A DNA stretch of 64,000 bases, from assembly GCA_016218805.1 (NCBI GenBank), contig JACRCW010000026.1, positions 1 through 64,000 of the forward strand, written 5' to 3'. Position numbers and translations under genes: made by a program. This DNA is from Deltaproteobacteria bacterium (GTDB lineage Bacteria > Myxococcota > JACRCW01). The notes below the pieces were generated by a model. That model did not search any database. It had not been told where the DNA came from and was given only the letters and a program-made list of their open reading frames with translations. The first letter of the stretch is position 1. Each line of letters opens with the position of its first letter. Below are positions 44,684 to 53,855 of this stretch, one piece after another.

Positions 44684-45568
44684 TCACTCCACCCAGTCAA
44701 ACAATTTGTGCCCGGTGGAATCCACCGCATTCATGGAGCTGACGCAGGCGTAGTCCGCCAGCAGGTACGCCTTCTTGCCCTCAAATTCGAACGCCATCAC
44801 CCCCGTGCTGTCCGACGCCGTGCGCGCCAGGAAGTCGTACTGGTGGCGCACCGCGGGCGGCGGCGACTTCACCGACACATCCCGGCCGGCGTCGTCGCCT
44901 TCCCCCATGCGGCGCTCCACTTCCTGCTTGGCCCGCGCCACCCACCCGGCCGGGTAGCGCTCCGGCGCCGCAGATGGGCTCTTGGTGATGGTCTCGCCGG
45001 CCTTCCCGTCCGCGCGCAGCCACTTGAGTGACAACTCCAGGTCCCGGCTGCGCGTGACCTGCGTGCGCGCCACCTCGTTGCCGCGGGAATCAAACACGCC
45101 CAGCAGCATGCGGTCCTGGTCCACAAAGTCGCTGGCCACGTACAGCGTCTCCCGCCCCATCTTCAGCTCGCGGGCGCTGTACGCAATGGTGTCGCCGTCG
45201 TTCTGGCCCAGAATCTCGCCAAACTTCCCAAACCCGGCAACCACCGCCGCGGGCAGGGAATCCGTGTTGGACTCCTTGAGGCCCATGAAGAAGTCCAGCC
45301 CCTTGGCCTGGATTTGTGAGCGCACCACCGCGGCCACACCCGCGGCGCCGTTCACGTCCGCGGGCGCCACCACGCCGCGCAGCACCGCGCGGGCACCGCG
45401 CTCAAAGGACACGTCCGCCTCCAGCGCCTTGCACACTTCCGCTTTCTCCGCCGCGGACACGCCGCTGGTGCGCGCCGCCACGTGGGCAATCTTCTCCGCG
45501 TCCTTGCGGGTGATCCTTCCATCGGAAATGGCCTGGTTGACGGCACTGCGGACCGAGGAGACGCCCAT
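44684..45568 (-). CDS. hypothetical protein
   Basis: The 294-residue product begins MGVSSVRSAVNQAISDGRIT and continues RKDAEKIAHVA, a helical pattern that recurs at the N-terminus of myxobacterial proteins of unknown function. The rest includes a beta-rich section (TIAYSARELKMGRETLYVAS) and ends MNAVDSTGHKLFDWVE. There is no signal peptide, although a C-terminal cysteine (YACVSSMNA) is present. GGAG lies 6 nt before the ATG at 45568; the longer frame to 45691 is unlikely. No function can be assigned. Confidence 0.65.
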   Translation of the reverse strand: MGVSSVRSAVNQAISDGRITRKDAEKIAHVAARTSGVSAAEKAEVCKALEADVSFERGARAVLRGVVAPADVNGAAGVAAVVRSQIQAKGLDFFMGLKESNTDSLPAAVVAGFGKFGEILGQNDGDTIAYSARELKMGRETLYVASDFVDQDRMLLGVFDSRGNEVARTQVTRSRDLELSLKWLRADGKAGETITKSPSAAPERYPAGWVARAKQEVERRMGEGDDAGRDVSVKSPPPAVRHQYDFLARTASDSTGVMAFEFEGKKAYLLADYACVSSMNAVDSTGHKLFDWVE

Positions 45569-45777
45569 GGTGAACTCCGGGGAAAGGGGTGCGAACGCAG
45601 CGTATCGCGGTGCGTTCGCGCGCCGTCCAGCACGGGACTTTTGCGGGTGGATCCAGAGCCGGGCGGCGCCGGTGCACGCCGCGCAGAACACGGTGAATTC
45701 AGGGCGTTACCCCAATCCAGCGCTATCACACCGGCGGAGGACCGCGGCGAAGGCGCGCCGCGTCCCCCGCCGCACGG

Positions 45778-48537
45778 CTACTGCTGAGTGACGGGTGTGG
45801 CCACCAGGCCGTGGAATCCGCCGGCCACCACCGCATGCCCGCCGACGACCGCGCCGGTGCCGCCATGGCCGGCCAGCGAGAACGTGGAGCGCATCAGCGG
45901 CACGCCGTTGTCCCCCACGCTCCACAACTCCACCAGCGAACCATTGGCCAGGAAGAAGTGCCCATTGCCGCCGCCGGTGAACTGCACAGAGTAGTAGTCT
46001 GACGCGAACGGCACGCTGGCCAGCTGCGCCAGGCCGCCGCCCGCGGTGGCATCGCGCACCTGCAGCGTCCCGCCGGTGCTCACCACCACGCGGTCATCCA
46101 CAAACTCCGCCGTGTAACCCCAGTCCGCGTTGTCCACGCGCGCCAGCTCGTTGATGTTGTCGCCGTTGGCCTGGCGCAACACCAGCTGGTTGCGGCCGTT
46201 GGTGCAGCCACCCCAGCGTGACTCCTGGTCGCACCGGTACTCCAGCGTGAGCACCCGCCCGTCAGAGGGAGACACCGCCAGCACCGTGCCGCCCACGTTG
46301 GCCACCTCGTGCGGGTTGCCCGGGTCCTCCGTGGAAATCACGCTGAATCCGGAGCCGGAGGTGAACACGCGGCCCGGCGCGCCGTACAGGCCGGTCATGT
46401 ACGCGTTGTCACCCGCCTGCCACCGTCCGCCGGCCACCGGCGCGTCCGGGTTGCGCGCGTCCACCAGGTAGATCCGCGCCGGCTCCGACCGGTAACCCAT
46501 GCAACCGCCGCTGGGCTTCCACTGCGTCGGGCGGTGGAGCGCCAACACGCCGGGCTGCGCTTGCACCATCGGCTCGGAGCGGTCGGCGCCGTACCAGCCC
46601 CAGTACTCGCCGTCGTAGATGACCTCGTCGTCCAGCGTGACCTCGCCGCGGATCACCGGGTGGCCCGGGTCAGCAAAGTCCACCACGGTGAGCTTGGTGT
46701 TGATGGCGGGGGGCGCCTGGGCCTCAGAGCCGTAACCCCAGTAATACGGCTGCGGCTTGTGCACGGACGCAAAGAACACCAGCGCCCCGTTGGCCGCCAC
46801 CACGCCCGAAGGCGCCTCCATGCGCACGCTGCCCAGCTCCAGCCCGTCCGCAATCTGGCCCACGCGCCACGCGGTCAGCCGCGCCTGCCCGCCGGACAGG
46901 TCCCCCGCCATCTCCACCACCACGTCATCCGCCACCTTCACAAACTGGGACACCCGCCCCGCCAGGTCCAGCCGGGCCAGCTGCGCGGGCGCGGAGCGGT
47001 CCGTGATGTCCAGCACCTGCAGGCACTGCACGGACAGCGTCACCAGCGTCTGCGGGTCCCACAGGATGCCGCGCTCCACCAGGCCCAGGCCGCGCAGGTC
47101 CGCGCGCTGCGTGAGCGTGTCGTTCTGCAGGTCAATGAGCAGCATGCCCGCGTCACCGGCGCTGCCCCAGTCGTTGAACGTGCGGTACGGGAACACCACC
47201 AGCCCCTCGGGGGCAAACACGCGGAACAGCTTGTTGTAGTCGTCGCGCTCGGCGGGGATGGTGCCCCAGTTGCCGTCCAGCACCACGCGGGACAACAGGG
47301 ACGGGTCACCGGCCACATCAATGAGACTGACCGCCAGCGTGCGCCGGATGGCGCGCCACCCGAACCAGCCGATGCGTTGCTCCTCTTCGATCTGTTCGTG
47401 TCCCATGGCCACCAGCCGGTCACCCATGGGCACCATGAAGTCCAGCCAGCCGCTCATCTGCAGCTCGCCCATGCGGCGCGGCGCGGTGGGGTCGGACAGG
47501 TCAAAGATGAACAGCGGGTCCACGCGCTTGAACGTCACCACGTAACCGCGCGCCCCGTCGAACCGCGCGCTCTTGAGCTCCTCGTCCACGTGCATGATGA
47601 CCTGGCCCTGCTGCACGGGGTTGTCCGGGTCCGCCATGTCAAACGTGGTCAGGTACACGTCACCGTTGCCAAACTGCGGGCCGGTGGCCACGCGGAAGCT
47701 GCCCTGCCACGCATCCATGGCAAACCGGTCCGGGATCCACGCCGGCACGCTGAACGCGCCGCGCTTCTCCAGCGTCCCGCCGGCGCCGCGGATGTCCACC
47801 AGGGACACGCGCGTGCTGCCCTGCACCTGGTCCGCCACAAACATGTAGTCGTCCGTGACGTGCACGTGCTGCGCTTCACCCTCGCCGGGCAGCACCACGT
47901 CCGCAATGGGGGCCGGCGTGGCGGGCGTAGAAAGATCAAACGAATACACCCGCCCATGCGGGCCGGCCACCCCGGTGGAGCTGAAGTCCGCCGAGCACGC
48001 CAGGTACAGCACGTTCCCGCGCAGGCGCCCGTCGTGGCAGTCGCCGTCCAGGGGGACCATGGCGGCCAGCACCGGGTGCTCCGGGTCAGACACGTCCGCC
48101 ACCGCCAGCGCGCTGCCCGCGTAGCGCGCCCACGTCTCCACGTCACCGGAGGTCTGGTTCCACCACCAGCCCCAGCCGTAGGGCTGCTGCTGCGAAGTGA
48201 TGACGTACGCGTGCTGGTTGCGCACCCACATCTCACGCGGCTGCGCGGGGATCTTCACGCGGCCCAGCAGGCGCGGCGCATCCCGCTGCGTGAGGTCCGC
48301 CACGTACAGCCCGCGGAAGCGGTTGAGCACGTACAGCAGGTCGCCCTCGCGCTTGAAGATGTCTGATTCCTGCAGCACGCGGTCCTCGGTGGCCACGTCA
48401 CTCTGGCCGTCCCGTTCCTGCGCGCCACCCGGCCCCGCCATGTCCTGCGCCTCCCCGGCCGCGCACCGCGCCAGCACCGCAAACCCCAGCACGCCCCACA
48501 CCTGCCCGCGCCGCTTCAAGCCTGCCACAGCACCCAT
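45778..48537 (-). CDS. secreted beta-propeller-domain protein
   Basis: The 919-residue product has a signal peptide with a lipobox-like end (VLGFAVLARCAAG) and then beta-propeller sequence throughout. The start SDIFKREGDLLYVLNRFRGL matches the secreted beta-propeller domain family whose members begin with EADIVKTDG-type sequence. Repeats of the form VADVSDPEHPVLAAMVPL, VVDFADPGHPVIRGEVTL and LVDARNPDAPVAGGRWQA mark successive blades. Length suggests two propellers. GGAGG lies 7 nt before the ATG at 48537. It is probably a surface protein of unknown ligand, and is separate from the upstream gene by 187 bp. Confidence 0.82.
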   Translation of the reverse strand: MGAVAGLKRRGQVWGVLGFAVLARCAAGEAQDMAGPGGAQERDGQSDVATEDRVLQESDIFKREGDLLYVLNRFRGLYVADLTQRDAPRLLGRVKIPAQPREMWVRNQHAYVITSQQQPYGWGWWWNQTSGDVETWARYAGSALAVADVSDPEHPVLAAMVPLDGDCHDGRLRGNVLYLACSADFSSTGVAGPHGRVYSFDLSTPATPAPIADVVLPGEGEAQHVHVTDDYMFVADQVQGSTRVSLVDIRGAGGTLEKRGAFSVPAWIPDRFAMDAWQGSFRVATGPQFGNGDVYLTTFDMADPDNPVQQGQVIMHVDEELKSARFDGARGYVVTFKRVDPLFIFDLSDPTAPRRMGELQMSGWLDFMVPMGDRLVAMGHEQIEEEQRIGWFGWRAIRRTLAVSLIDVAGDPSLLSRVVLDGNWGTIPAERDDYNKLFRVFAPEGLVVFPYRTFNDWGSAGDAGMLLIDLQNDTLTQRADLRGLGLVERGILWDPQTLVTLSVQCLQVLDITDRSAPAQLARLDLAGRVSQFVKVADDVVVEMAGDLSGGQARLTAWRVGQIADGLELGSVRMEAPSGVVAANGALVFFASVHKPQPYYWGYGSEAQAPPAINTKLTVVDFADPGHPVIRGEVTLDDEVIYDGEYWGWYGADRSEPMVQAQPGVLALHRPTQWKPSGGCMGYRSEPARIYLVDARNPDAPVAGGRWQAGDNAYMTGLYGAPGRVFTSGSGFSVISTEDPGNPHEVANVGGTVLAVSPSDGRVLTLEYRCDQESRWGGCTNGRNQLVLRQANGDNINELARVDNADWGYTAEFVDDRVVVSTGGTLQVRDATAGGGLAQLASVPFASDYYSVQFTGGGNGHFFLANGSLVELWSVGDNGVPLMRSTFSLAGHGGTGAVVGGHAVVAGGFHGLVATPVTQQ

Positions 48538-48724
48538 GGTGAAACCTCCGCGTTGACAAACGCCCGCCCGAGCACGCCGCGTGCCACGGGGCGCCCCGGG
48601 GGGCATTCCTCGTCGACAACGGCGGTGACGCCGCCGGTGGCGCGGGTTTGCACCGGCGCCGGGGGATCGTGTCAGGGATGTCAGGACCGCCCGCCCCGAA
48701 CCGCTTGCGCGGTCCCCGCCGGGA

Positions 48725-49780
48725 CTATTCGCGGCCTTCGCGGTGGCGACCCAGCTCGCCCTGTTCCAGGCGGGCGCGGACGCGGGCGCGCTGGCGGTTC
48801 TTGTATTCCTCGTGGTTGTTCTCGCCCTGTTCGTTGCGCCGCGCGGTGGCGGCGTCCACCAGCTGCATCTCGCACAGGGCAAAGATGACGCGGCCCAGGT
48901 CCTCAGCCGCGCCGCGCTGCGCCAGCACCTCCGGGGGGACCCGCAGCGGGATGTCCGCCACAAAGTTCACCACACGGTAGGTGCTGCCAGAGAACTCATT
49001 GATGGGGGGACGGTCCTGGTCCGCGGCGGCGGTGCCGTCCGCCGGCTCCACGCCGTGGTCCCGCGCCAGCGCGGAGAGGTCCACCAGGTCATTCTTGGAC
49101 TGCCCGGGGACAATGAAGTTGAACGGGAGCAGGCGCTGGGTGAGCGCATCCACCACCACGGGAAGGTCCTCCACGATCTCCACCACCAGCCGGTAGCGCA
49201 TGCGGTCATGCACCTGCGCGGAGTGCGTGTCCTTCTTGGCCAGCAGCTTGGTGATGAGGCTGGTGCGGCTCTTCACGCCGCCGGAGAAGTCCACAATGCG
49301 GTAACCCAGCGCGCGCATCTGGGTCACGCACGCGGTGACCTTGGCGTCCAGCAGCTGGCCCACCTCGGCGGCGGACAGCGGCAGGTGCTGGCCCAGTTCG
49401 CGCGCTTCCAGGTGGTGGATGACGTGCATGGCCTTGAGCAGCATGCAGGCAAATGACCGCGTGTTGCGCCGCCCCTTGGTGCCGGACGCGTACAGGAACA
49501 GGTCGCGCGGGTCCCCGGTGACCAGCTCCGGCGGCAGGCGGTAGCGGTGCTCAATGCGCAGGTAGTCGGCCGCGCGGTCACGCAGGGTGCGGATGCGCGC
49601 CATGTCACGCGGGTCAGAGACGTCAAACTCCTGCACGCGCAGGAACGGGTCCACCTCGCCCAGGGTGGACATGTCCAGGCGCGGCCAGTCCACAATGGAG
49701 CCGCCGGTGAGCACATGGCGCACGCGCTCCACGTTGACCGCGGGCCGCGGCGGTGAACTGGGACGACCGGCCTCTTCCAC
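48725..49780 (-). CDS. myxobacterial conserved protein, possibly TIGR04552 family
   Basis: The 351-residue product has RHVLTGGSIVDWPRLDMSTL near its start, then RDLFLYASGTKGRRNTRSFA and DRMRYRLVVEIVEDLPVVVD followed by LLPFNFIVPGQSKND. I recall a myxobacterial family, TIGR04552, with this pattern, but I cannot check it. The DRMRYRLVVE segment faintly resembles nucleotide-binding motifs of RelA/SpoT-like enzymes; this is speculative. The C-terminus is charged and disordered. It begins 15 nt after the GltJ/AgmX-like gene and so is probably co-transcribed with it. Confidence 0.65.
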   Translation of the reverse strand: MEEAGRPSSPPRPAVNVERVRHVLTGGSIVDWPRLDMSTLGEVDPFLRVQEFDVSDPRDMARIRTLRDRAADYLRIEHRYRLPPELVTGDPRDLFLYASGTKGRRNTRSFACMLLKAMHVIHHLEARELGQHLPLSAAEVGQLLDAKVTACVTQMRALGYRIVDFSGGVKSRTSLITKLLAKKDTHSAQVHDRMRYRLVVEIVEDLPVVVDALTQRLLPFNFIVPGQSKNDLVDLSALARDHGVEPADGTAAADQDRPPINEFSGSTYRVVNFVADIPLRVPPEVLAQRGAAEDLGRVIFALCEMQLVDAATARRNEQGENNHEEYKNRQRARVRARLEQGELGRHREGRE

Positions 49781-49795
49781 CGCGTCACCCCGCCG

Positions 49796-52240
49796 TCAGA
49801 ACGTCTCAAGCTTGAAGGGGAACTTGATGGGCTTGAGCTCGTCACCCGTGTACGCGTCAAACTTCCAGCCCTGGATGGCGCGCGTCAGGCACTTGCCCAC
49901 AAACACCTCCGCAAACTCCTCGCTCTCCACGCTCACGCTGCCCGTGCGCCCGTCCCGCTTGATGATCCAGCTCATCTTCAGCACGCCTTCCGCCTTGGAC
50001 GCGTCGCGCTTGCGCTGGTCCGCCACGCACTTGGTGATGTCGCCCTTGTTGTTCTTCACCACCGTGAGGATGTCTGACTTGGACAGCGTCTCCTTGCCGC
50101 CACCGCCGCCGCCGCCGCCCGACGCCTTCTTGGACTTCTCGTCGCAGCCCTCGGGGTAGAGAATCGGGTCGCAGTCGTCGCGCTTGGGTTTGGGCTTCTC
50201 AGCCTTCCGGGGCTCCTCGCGCGGCGGCGGCTCCTCGTCAATCTTGGCAAACCCGCCCTTCTTCTCGGGCTTCTCTTCGCGCGCGGGCTTCTCCTCGCGG
50301 GCGGGCCGGGTCTCGCGCTCCTTGCGCAGCGGCGGGGACGCGCGCTTCTCCTCGCGCGGCGGTTTTTCCTCGCGCGGGGGTTCGGCGCGGTGAGCGGGCG
50401 GGGCGGGGGCGGGTTGCGCGGCGGGTTGCGCGGGCTGCGCTGCAGGGGCCGGCTGCGCGGGCGCAGGTTGCGCGGCGGTGGGCTGCGCGGCGGGCGCGGG
50501 CTGTGCGGGTGAGGGCTGGGCGGCTGGCGCGGGCTGGGCCGGCGCGTTGGCGGCCACCTGCGTGCCACCGCGCTGCTGGTTGAAGATGGGGCCAAACACC
50601 GGCACCCAGCGCGCCCCCGCGGCGGCCACCACCACCCCCGCCAGCAGCACAAAGGACAGCCCACCCACGCCCATGGCCACCTTGACCACGGGGCTCATGC
50701 CCGCGCGCTGGGCGCTGAACGGCAGGGACGTGGTGGAAGAGCCCAGCGACGCGCTCAGCGGCAGCGGCGCCACCGTGCGTTCGCGGCGGGGACGCTCGGG
50801 TTCCGGCGGCGCCTCCACGGGCGGCGGCAGCGACAGCGACGGCAGCCCCACGCCGCTCTTGCCCAGCAGGTTGGGCAGGGGCGCTTCAATGGAGTCGTCC
50901 TCGGCGGGTGGCGGCCGGTAGGCACCCTCCTCGTCCTTGCCCTTGCCGGCGGCCTTGGGCGGGGTGGACTTCTTCCCCTTGAGGCTGGCCAGCTCGTCGT
51001 CCACCAGGGAAGCCAGCGCGCTGGCGGCACCCGGCGTCCACGACGGCGCCTCCTCCTCCTTGGGCGGGGGCGGCGCGGGCTCGGGCTGGGCGGCCTTGGC
51101 CACGGACGCCTCGGCGGCGCTGGCCGCGCGGTAGACGCTGGTCATGCCGCGGGGCCGCCAGGCCTCGTCCGTGGAGTCATCCGCGGCGGGCATCAGCCCC
51201 ACGCCGGACAGCCCCATGGAGGGCAGCTGTGAAGTGGACGCGCGTACCGCGGCGGCCGGCTCCTCCGCGGCCATGGGCGGCGTGGACTTCTTCTGCGGGG
51301 CCAGCTCCAGCAGGTACTTGAGTTCCTTGACTTCCTTGAGCGGGATCCAATCCGCCATCCCCGTGCGCCAGACCAGGCTTTCGCGGTCCAGGTCTCCCTT
51401 GAGCCAGTGCGCTTCCACCTCCGCCAGCGGCTTGGGCCCCTGCTGCTCATCCCGAATGGCGACGTACCACTCCACCGCGGGCTTGGATTCCGCCACGGGT
51501 GCGCTGCGCGCGGCGGACGCGCCGTTGACGCGCTCTTGCGGTCCGCTGGTGGGCTCCTCCTCGCGCGCCTTGTCCTTGCGCAGCTGCGCCATGGCGGCCT
51601 GCTGCCGGGCCAGCTCCACCTGCTCGGTGGAGTAGACCTTGGTGGGCGCGCGGTCCGTGCCCTCGCCGTTGGCGCCAAACAACCCGTCAAACGCGCCGGC
51701 TATCTCGCTCTCCAGTTCGCCACCGCCCTGGCCCGCGCCGTTGCTTCCGGTCACCGCCGGGGCCGCCGCCGCCGCCGCCGCGCGGTGCTTCTCCACCGCG
51801 GCCTTGATTTGCTCCTGGTTGGCCACCAGCGTCGGGGCGTCTGCCTCGGGTGCGGCGTTCATGTTGGCCGTGGGCTTTTCCTCGGCAAAAGCGGGGCTGG
51901 GCACTGCGTTCTCCAGGCGGGCCCCGGATGGAGCGCTCGGCTGGCGCGTGGGCAAGTTGATCTGAGTCTCCTGGTCCTCACCCGTGCCGTCCTCGGTGGC
52001 TTCCACCGCCGGGAGACTGCTCACGGACAAGGACCGCCTGGCGCCCTCCCCCTCTCCCGCCGCCATCTTGGCCTGGCTGGTGGACCGGGACCTGCCGTCC
52101 TCCTCGCCATTGGCGGCCCTGTCCGGCCGGACAATGATGACGTGACCGCATTTCTTGCACTTCACCTTGACGCCGCGCGTGCCAACCTTCTCATCCGCGA
52201 TGAGGTAGTGGGCCTGACAGTTGTCGCACACGAACTTCAT
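49796..52240 (-). CDS. GltJ/AgmX-like protein: zinc ribbon, GYF, TM, TonB-like C-terminus
   Basis: The 814-residue product has the domain order of the myxobacterial gliding protein GltJ/AgmX: an MJ0042 zinc ribbon (CDNCQAHYLIADEKVGTRGV then CKKCGHVIIV), a long disordered region, a GYF domain at about 256-312 (EWYVAIRDEQQGPKPLAEVE), one membrane helix at about 516-545, Pro/Ala/Gln- and Lys/Glu-rich periplasmic linkers, and a C-terminal TonB-like domain (SKSDILTVVKNNKGDITKCV to KFPFKLETF). It would span the inner membrane and couple cytoplasmic partners to the outer membrane. Myxobacteria have several such paralogues, so gliding is not certain. I start at the ATG at 52240, where the zinc ribbon begins. 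Confidence 0.85.
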   Translation of the reverse strand: MKFVCDNCQAHYLIADEKVGTRGVKVKCKKCGHVIIVRPDRAANGEEDGRSRSTSQAKMAAGEGEGARRSLSVSSLPAVEATEDGTGEDQETQINLPTRQPSAPSGARLENAVPSPAFAEEKPTANMNAAPEADAPTLVANQEQIKAAVEKHRAAAAAAAPAVTGSNGAGQGGGELESEIAGAFDGLFGANGEGTDRAPTKVYSTEQVELARQQAAMAQLRKDKAREEEPTSGPQERVNGASAARSAPVAESKPAVEWYVAIRDEQQGPKPLAEVEAHWLKGDLDRESLVWRTGMADWIPLKEVKELKYLLELAPQKKSTPPMAAEEPAAAVRASTSQLPSMGLSGVGLMPAADDSTDEAWRPRGMTSVYRAASAAEASVAKAAQPEPAPPPPKEEEAPSWTPGAASALASLVDDELASLKGKKSTPPKAAGKGKDEEGAYRPPPAEDDSIEAPLPNLLGKSGVGLPSLSLPPPVEAPPEPERPRRERTVAPLPLSASLGSSTTSLPFSAQRAGMSPVVKVAMGVGGLSFVLLAGVVVAAAGARWVPVFGPIFNQQRGGTQVAANAPAQPAPAAQPSPAQPAPAAQPTAAQPAPAQPAPAAQPAQPAAQPAPAPPAHRAEPPREEKPPREEKRASPPLRKERETRPAREEKPAREEKPEKKGGFAKIDEEPPPREEPRKAEKPKPKRDDCDPILYPEGCDEKSKKASGGGGGGGGKETLSKSDILTVVKNNKGDITKCVADQRKRDASKAEGVLKMSWIIKRDGRTGSVSVESEEFAEVFVGKCLTRAIQGWKFDAYTGDELKPIKFPFKLETF

Positions 52241-52406
52241 GGTCGGCCCACGTCCAGGTGACAGCCCATCGCTTCCTCCGTCCAACGGTCCGTTGGAGGG
52301 GAAGATCTGCGTTTCCCATGTGGGATTGTCACGGTAGCCGCCCGTGATGCGCGGGGTCAACTTCGGCAGGTGACGATCCGCACACCGCAGCTTGGGCGGC
52401 GGGCTG

Positions 52407-53696
52407 TCAGCCGGAGGAGGACGTGCCGGCCGCGGAGGACGCGGAACTGGCAGGCGCTGCGGAGGAGGCCGGAGCGGCGCTGCTGGCGGTGCCGGTGCTG
52501 GAGGCCGCGGCGGAGGAGGACGCGGGCGCTGCGCTGCTGGCGGTCCCGGCGCTGCTGGAGACGGCCGCGGCAGACGAACTGCCCGCGGCGGCGCTGCTGG
52601 AGACGTGCGGCGCCGACGAGCTGCCGGTGGTGGGGTTGTCCTCCGTGGGCGCCAGGCCCTGCGGGCTGAAGATGGTGACGCTGTCCGGGAACGCCCAGAT
52701 CTTCATCTTGCCCGCGGAGACCACGGTGCCGTCGGCCAGCTTCACCTTGCCTTCCAACTCGTGCTCAAAGCCCACCTGCGTGACGTTGCCCACCGTGTCG
52801 GCCTCGTAGGCCTTGGCGTTCACCACCGCAAACAGGCCGTCCAGGTTGCTGAATGAGCGCGTGGCGTCAGGCTTGGGGTCTTCCGTGTTGCCGTTGAAGT
52901 AGGTGAGCTTGGCGCGGCGGTCCACGCAGCTGCCGCCCACCGTGGCGCCCGCCACAGAGCGCTGGTTGCAGTCCCGCACCTCCCCGGCAATGGCCGCGCG
53001 GCCCTTGCCGTTGGCGATGTTGCTGCTGTCCTCAATGGTGACGCCCACGAACGACGGGATGGCCGTGTACGTGCCCACGTAGATCATGTTGGCTTCAAAC
53101 TCATACCTGCCGTCCGGCAGCTTGTGCCGGTCATCCCGGATGACGACGTTGTACTGGTAGGTGTCCACCGCCAGCTTGTTGGCGCCGGTCTGCGTGTCAT
53201 AGCTCTTGAAGATGAGCGGCTTGTTGGTGGGGAGGCCGGTGATGGAGTAACTGCCGCCGTCTTCGCACTGGGTGGTGGGGACGTTGGACTGGATGTCCAC
53301 GGTGCCGTGGCGGGGCGTGTCACCCACGGGCGCGGGGCCGGGGTTCTGGTCCCCGCCGTAGACGGCCAGCTTGAGGTTGGGACCCACGCTGTTGCCCACG
53401 CCAAAAATCTTGACGCAGCCATGCACGTTGACCGTCTTGCTGGGCCCCAGGGCCGCGGCGCTGGTGTAGCACCCGAAGTCCGCGGTGTGGTTCTCGACGG
53501 AGCCGGCCTGTGTGGGGGCGGCCACGTTGGGGCCTTCACTGGCGCAGGTGCCGCCGGTGCTGCTGCTGCTGCTGGCGCCGCCGGTGGAGGAACTGGAGCT
53601 GGAGGTGCCGTCCCCGTCGGTGCAGGAGGAGAGCGCCGCCGCCGCGGGCAGGGCAAGGCACAGGACCGCAAGCACGTTTCTCTGCGTCAGGTTCAT
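52407..53696 (-). CDS. lipoprotein with Ser-rich N- and C-terminal linkers
   Basis: The 429-residue product has a lipobox (ALSSC) after MNLTQRNVLAVLCLALPAAA, then Ser/Gly linkers, a beta-rich middle (TVNVHGCVKIFGVGNSVGPN and CEDGGSYSITGLPTNKPLIF, with several cysteines), and about 80 C-terminal residues of Ser/Ala-rich repeats (SSAAPASSAAPASSASSAAG). The middle resembles carboxypeptidase-regulatory-like or other Ig-type surface modules. The Ser/Ala tail is unusual at the C-terminus of a lipoprotein. It could be a glycosylated spacer. Function unknown. Confidence 0.7.
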   Translation of the reverse strand: MNLTQRNVLAVLCLALPAAAALSSCTDGDGTSSSSSSTGGASSSSSTGGTCASEGPNVAAPTQAGSVENHTADFGCYTSAAALGPSKTVNVHGCVKIFGVGNSVGPNLKLAVYGGDQNPGPAPVGDTPRHGTVDIQSNVPTTQCEDGGSYSITGLPTNKPLIFKSYDTQTGANKLAVDTYQYNVVIRDDRHKLPDGRYEFEANMIYVGTYTAIPSFVGVTIEDSSNIANGKGRAAIAGEVRDCNQRSVAGATVGGSCVDRRAKLTYFNGNTEDPKPDATRSFSNLDGLFAVVNAKAYEADTVGNVTQVGFEHELEGKVKLADGTVVSAGKMKIWAFPDSVTIFSPQGLAPTEDNPTTGSSSAPHVSSSAAAGSSSAAAVSSSAGTASSAAPASSSAAASSTGTASSAAPASSAAPASSASSAAGTSSSG

Positions 53697-53855
53697 TGTC
53701 AGCTCCAGGAACGCGCGGGAACGCCCCCGCGGGCGGCGCAACCTACACGGCGCCTCCCCGCGGGCCAAGCGGGCGGGCAGGCCGAAACGCCGTGGTGGCA
53801 GCAGGCCCGGAAGGAGGGGACACGGTTTCTGTGGTCGGGGGCGGCGCCCTGAACG

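Noticed and set aside
46309..48366. 685-codon plus-strand frame
   Set aside because: Antisense shadow of the beta-propeller gene with His/Arg-rich composition and no domain.
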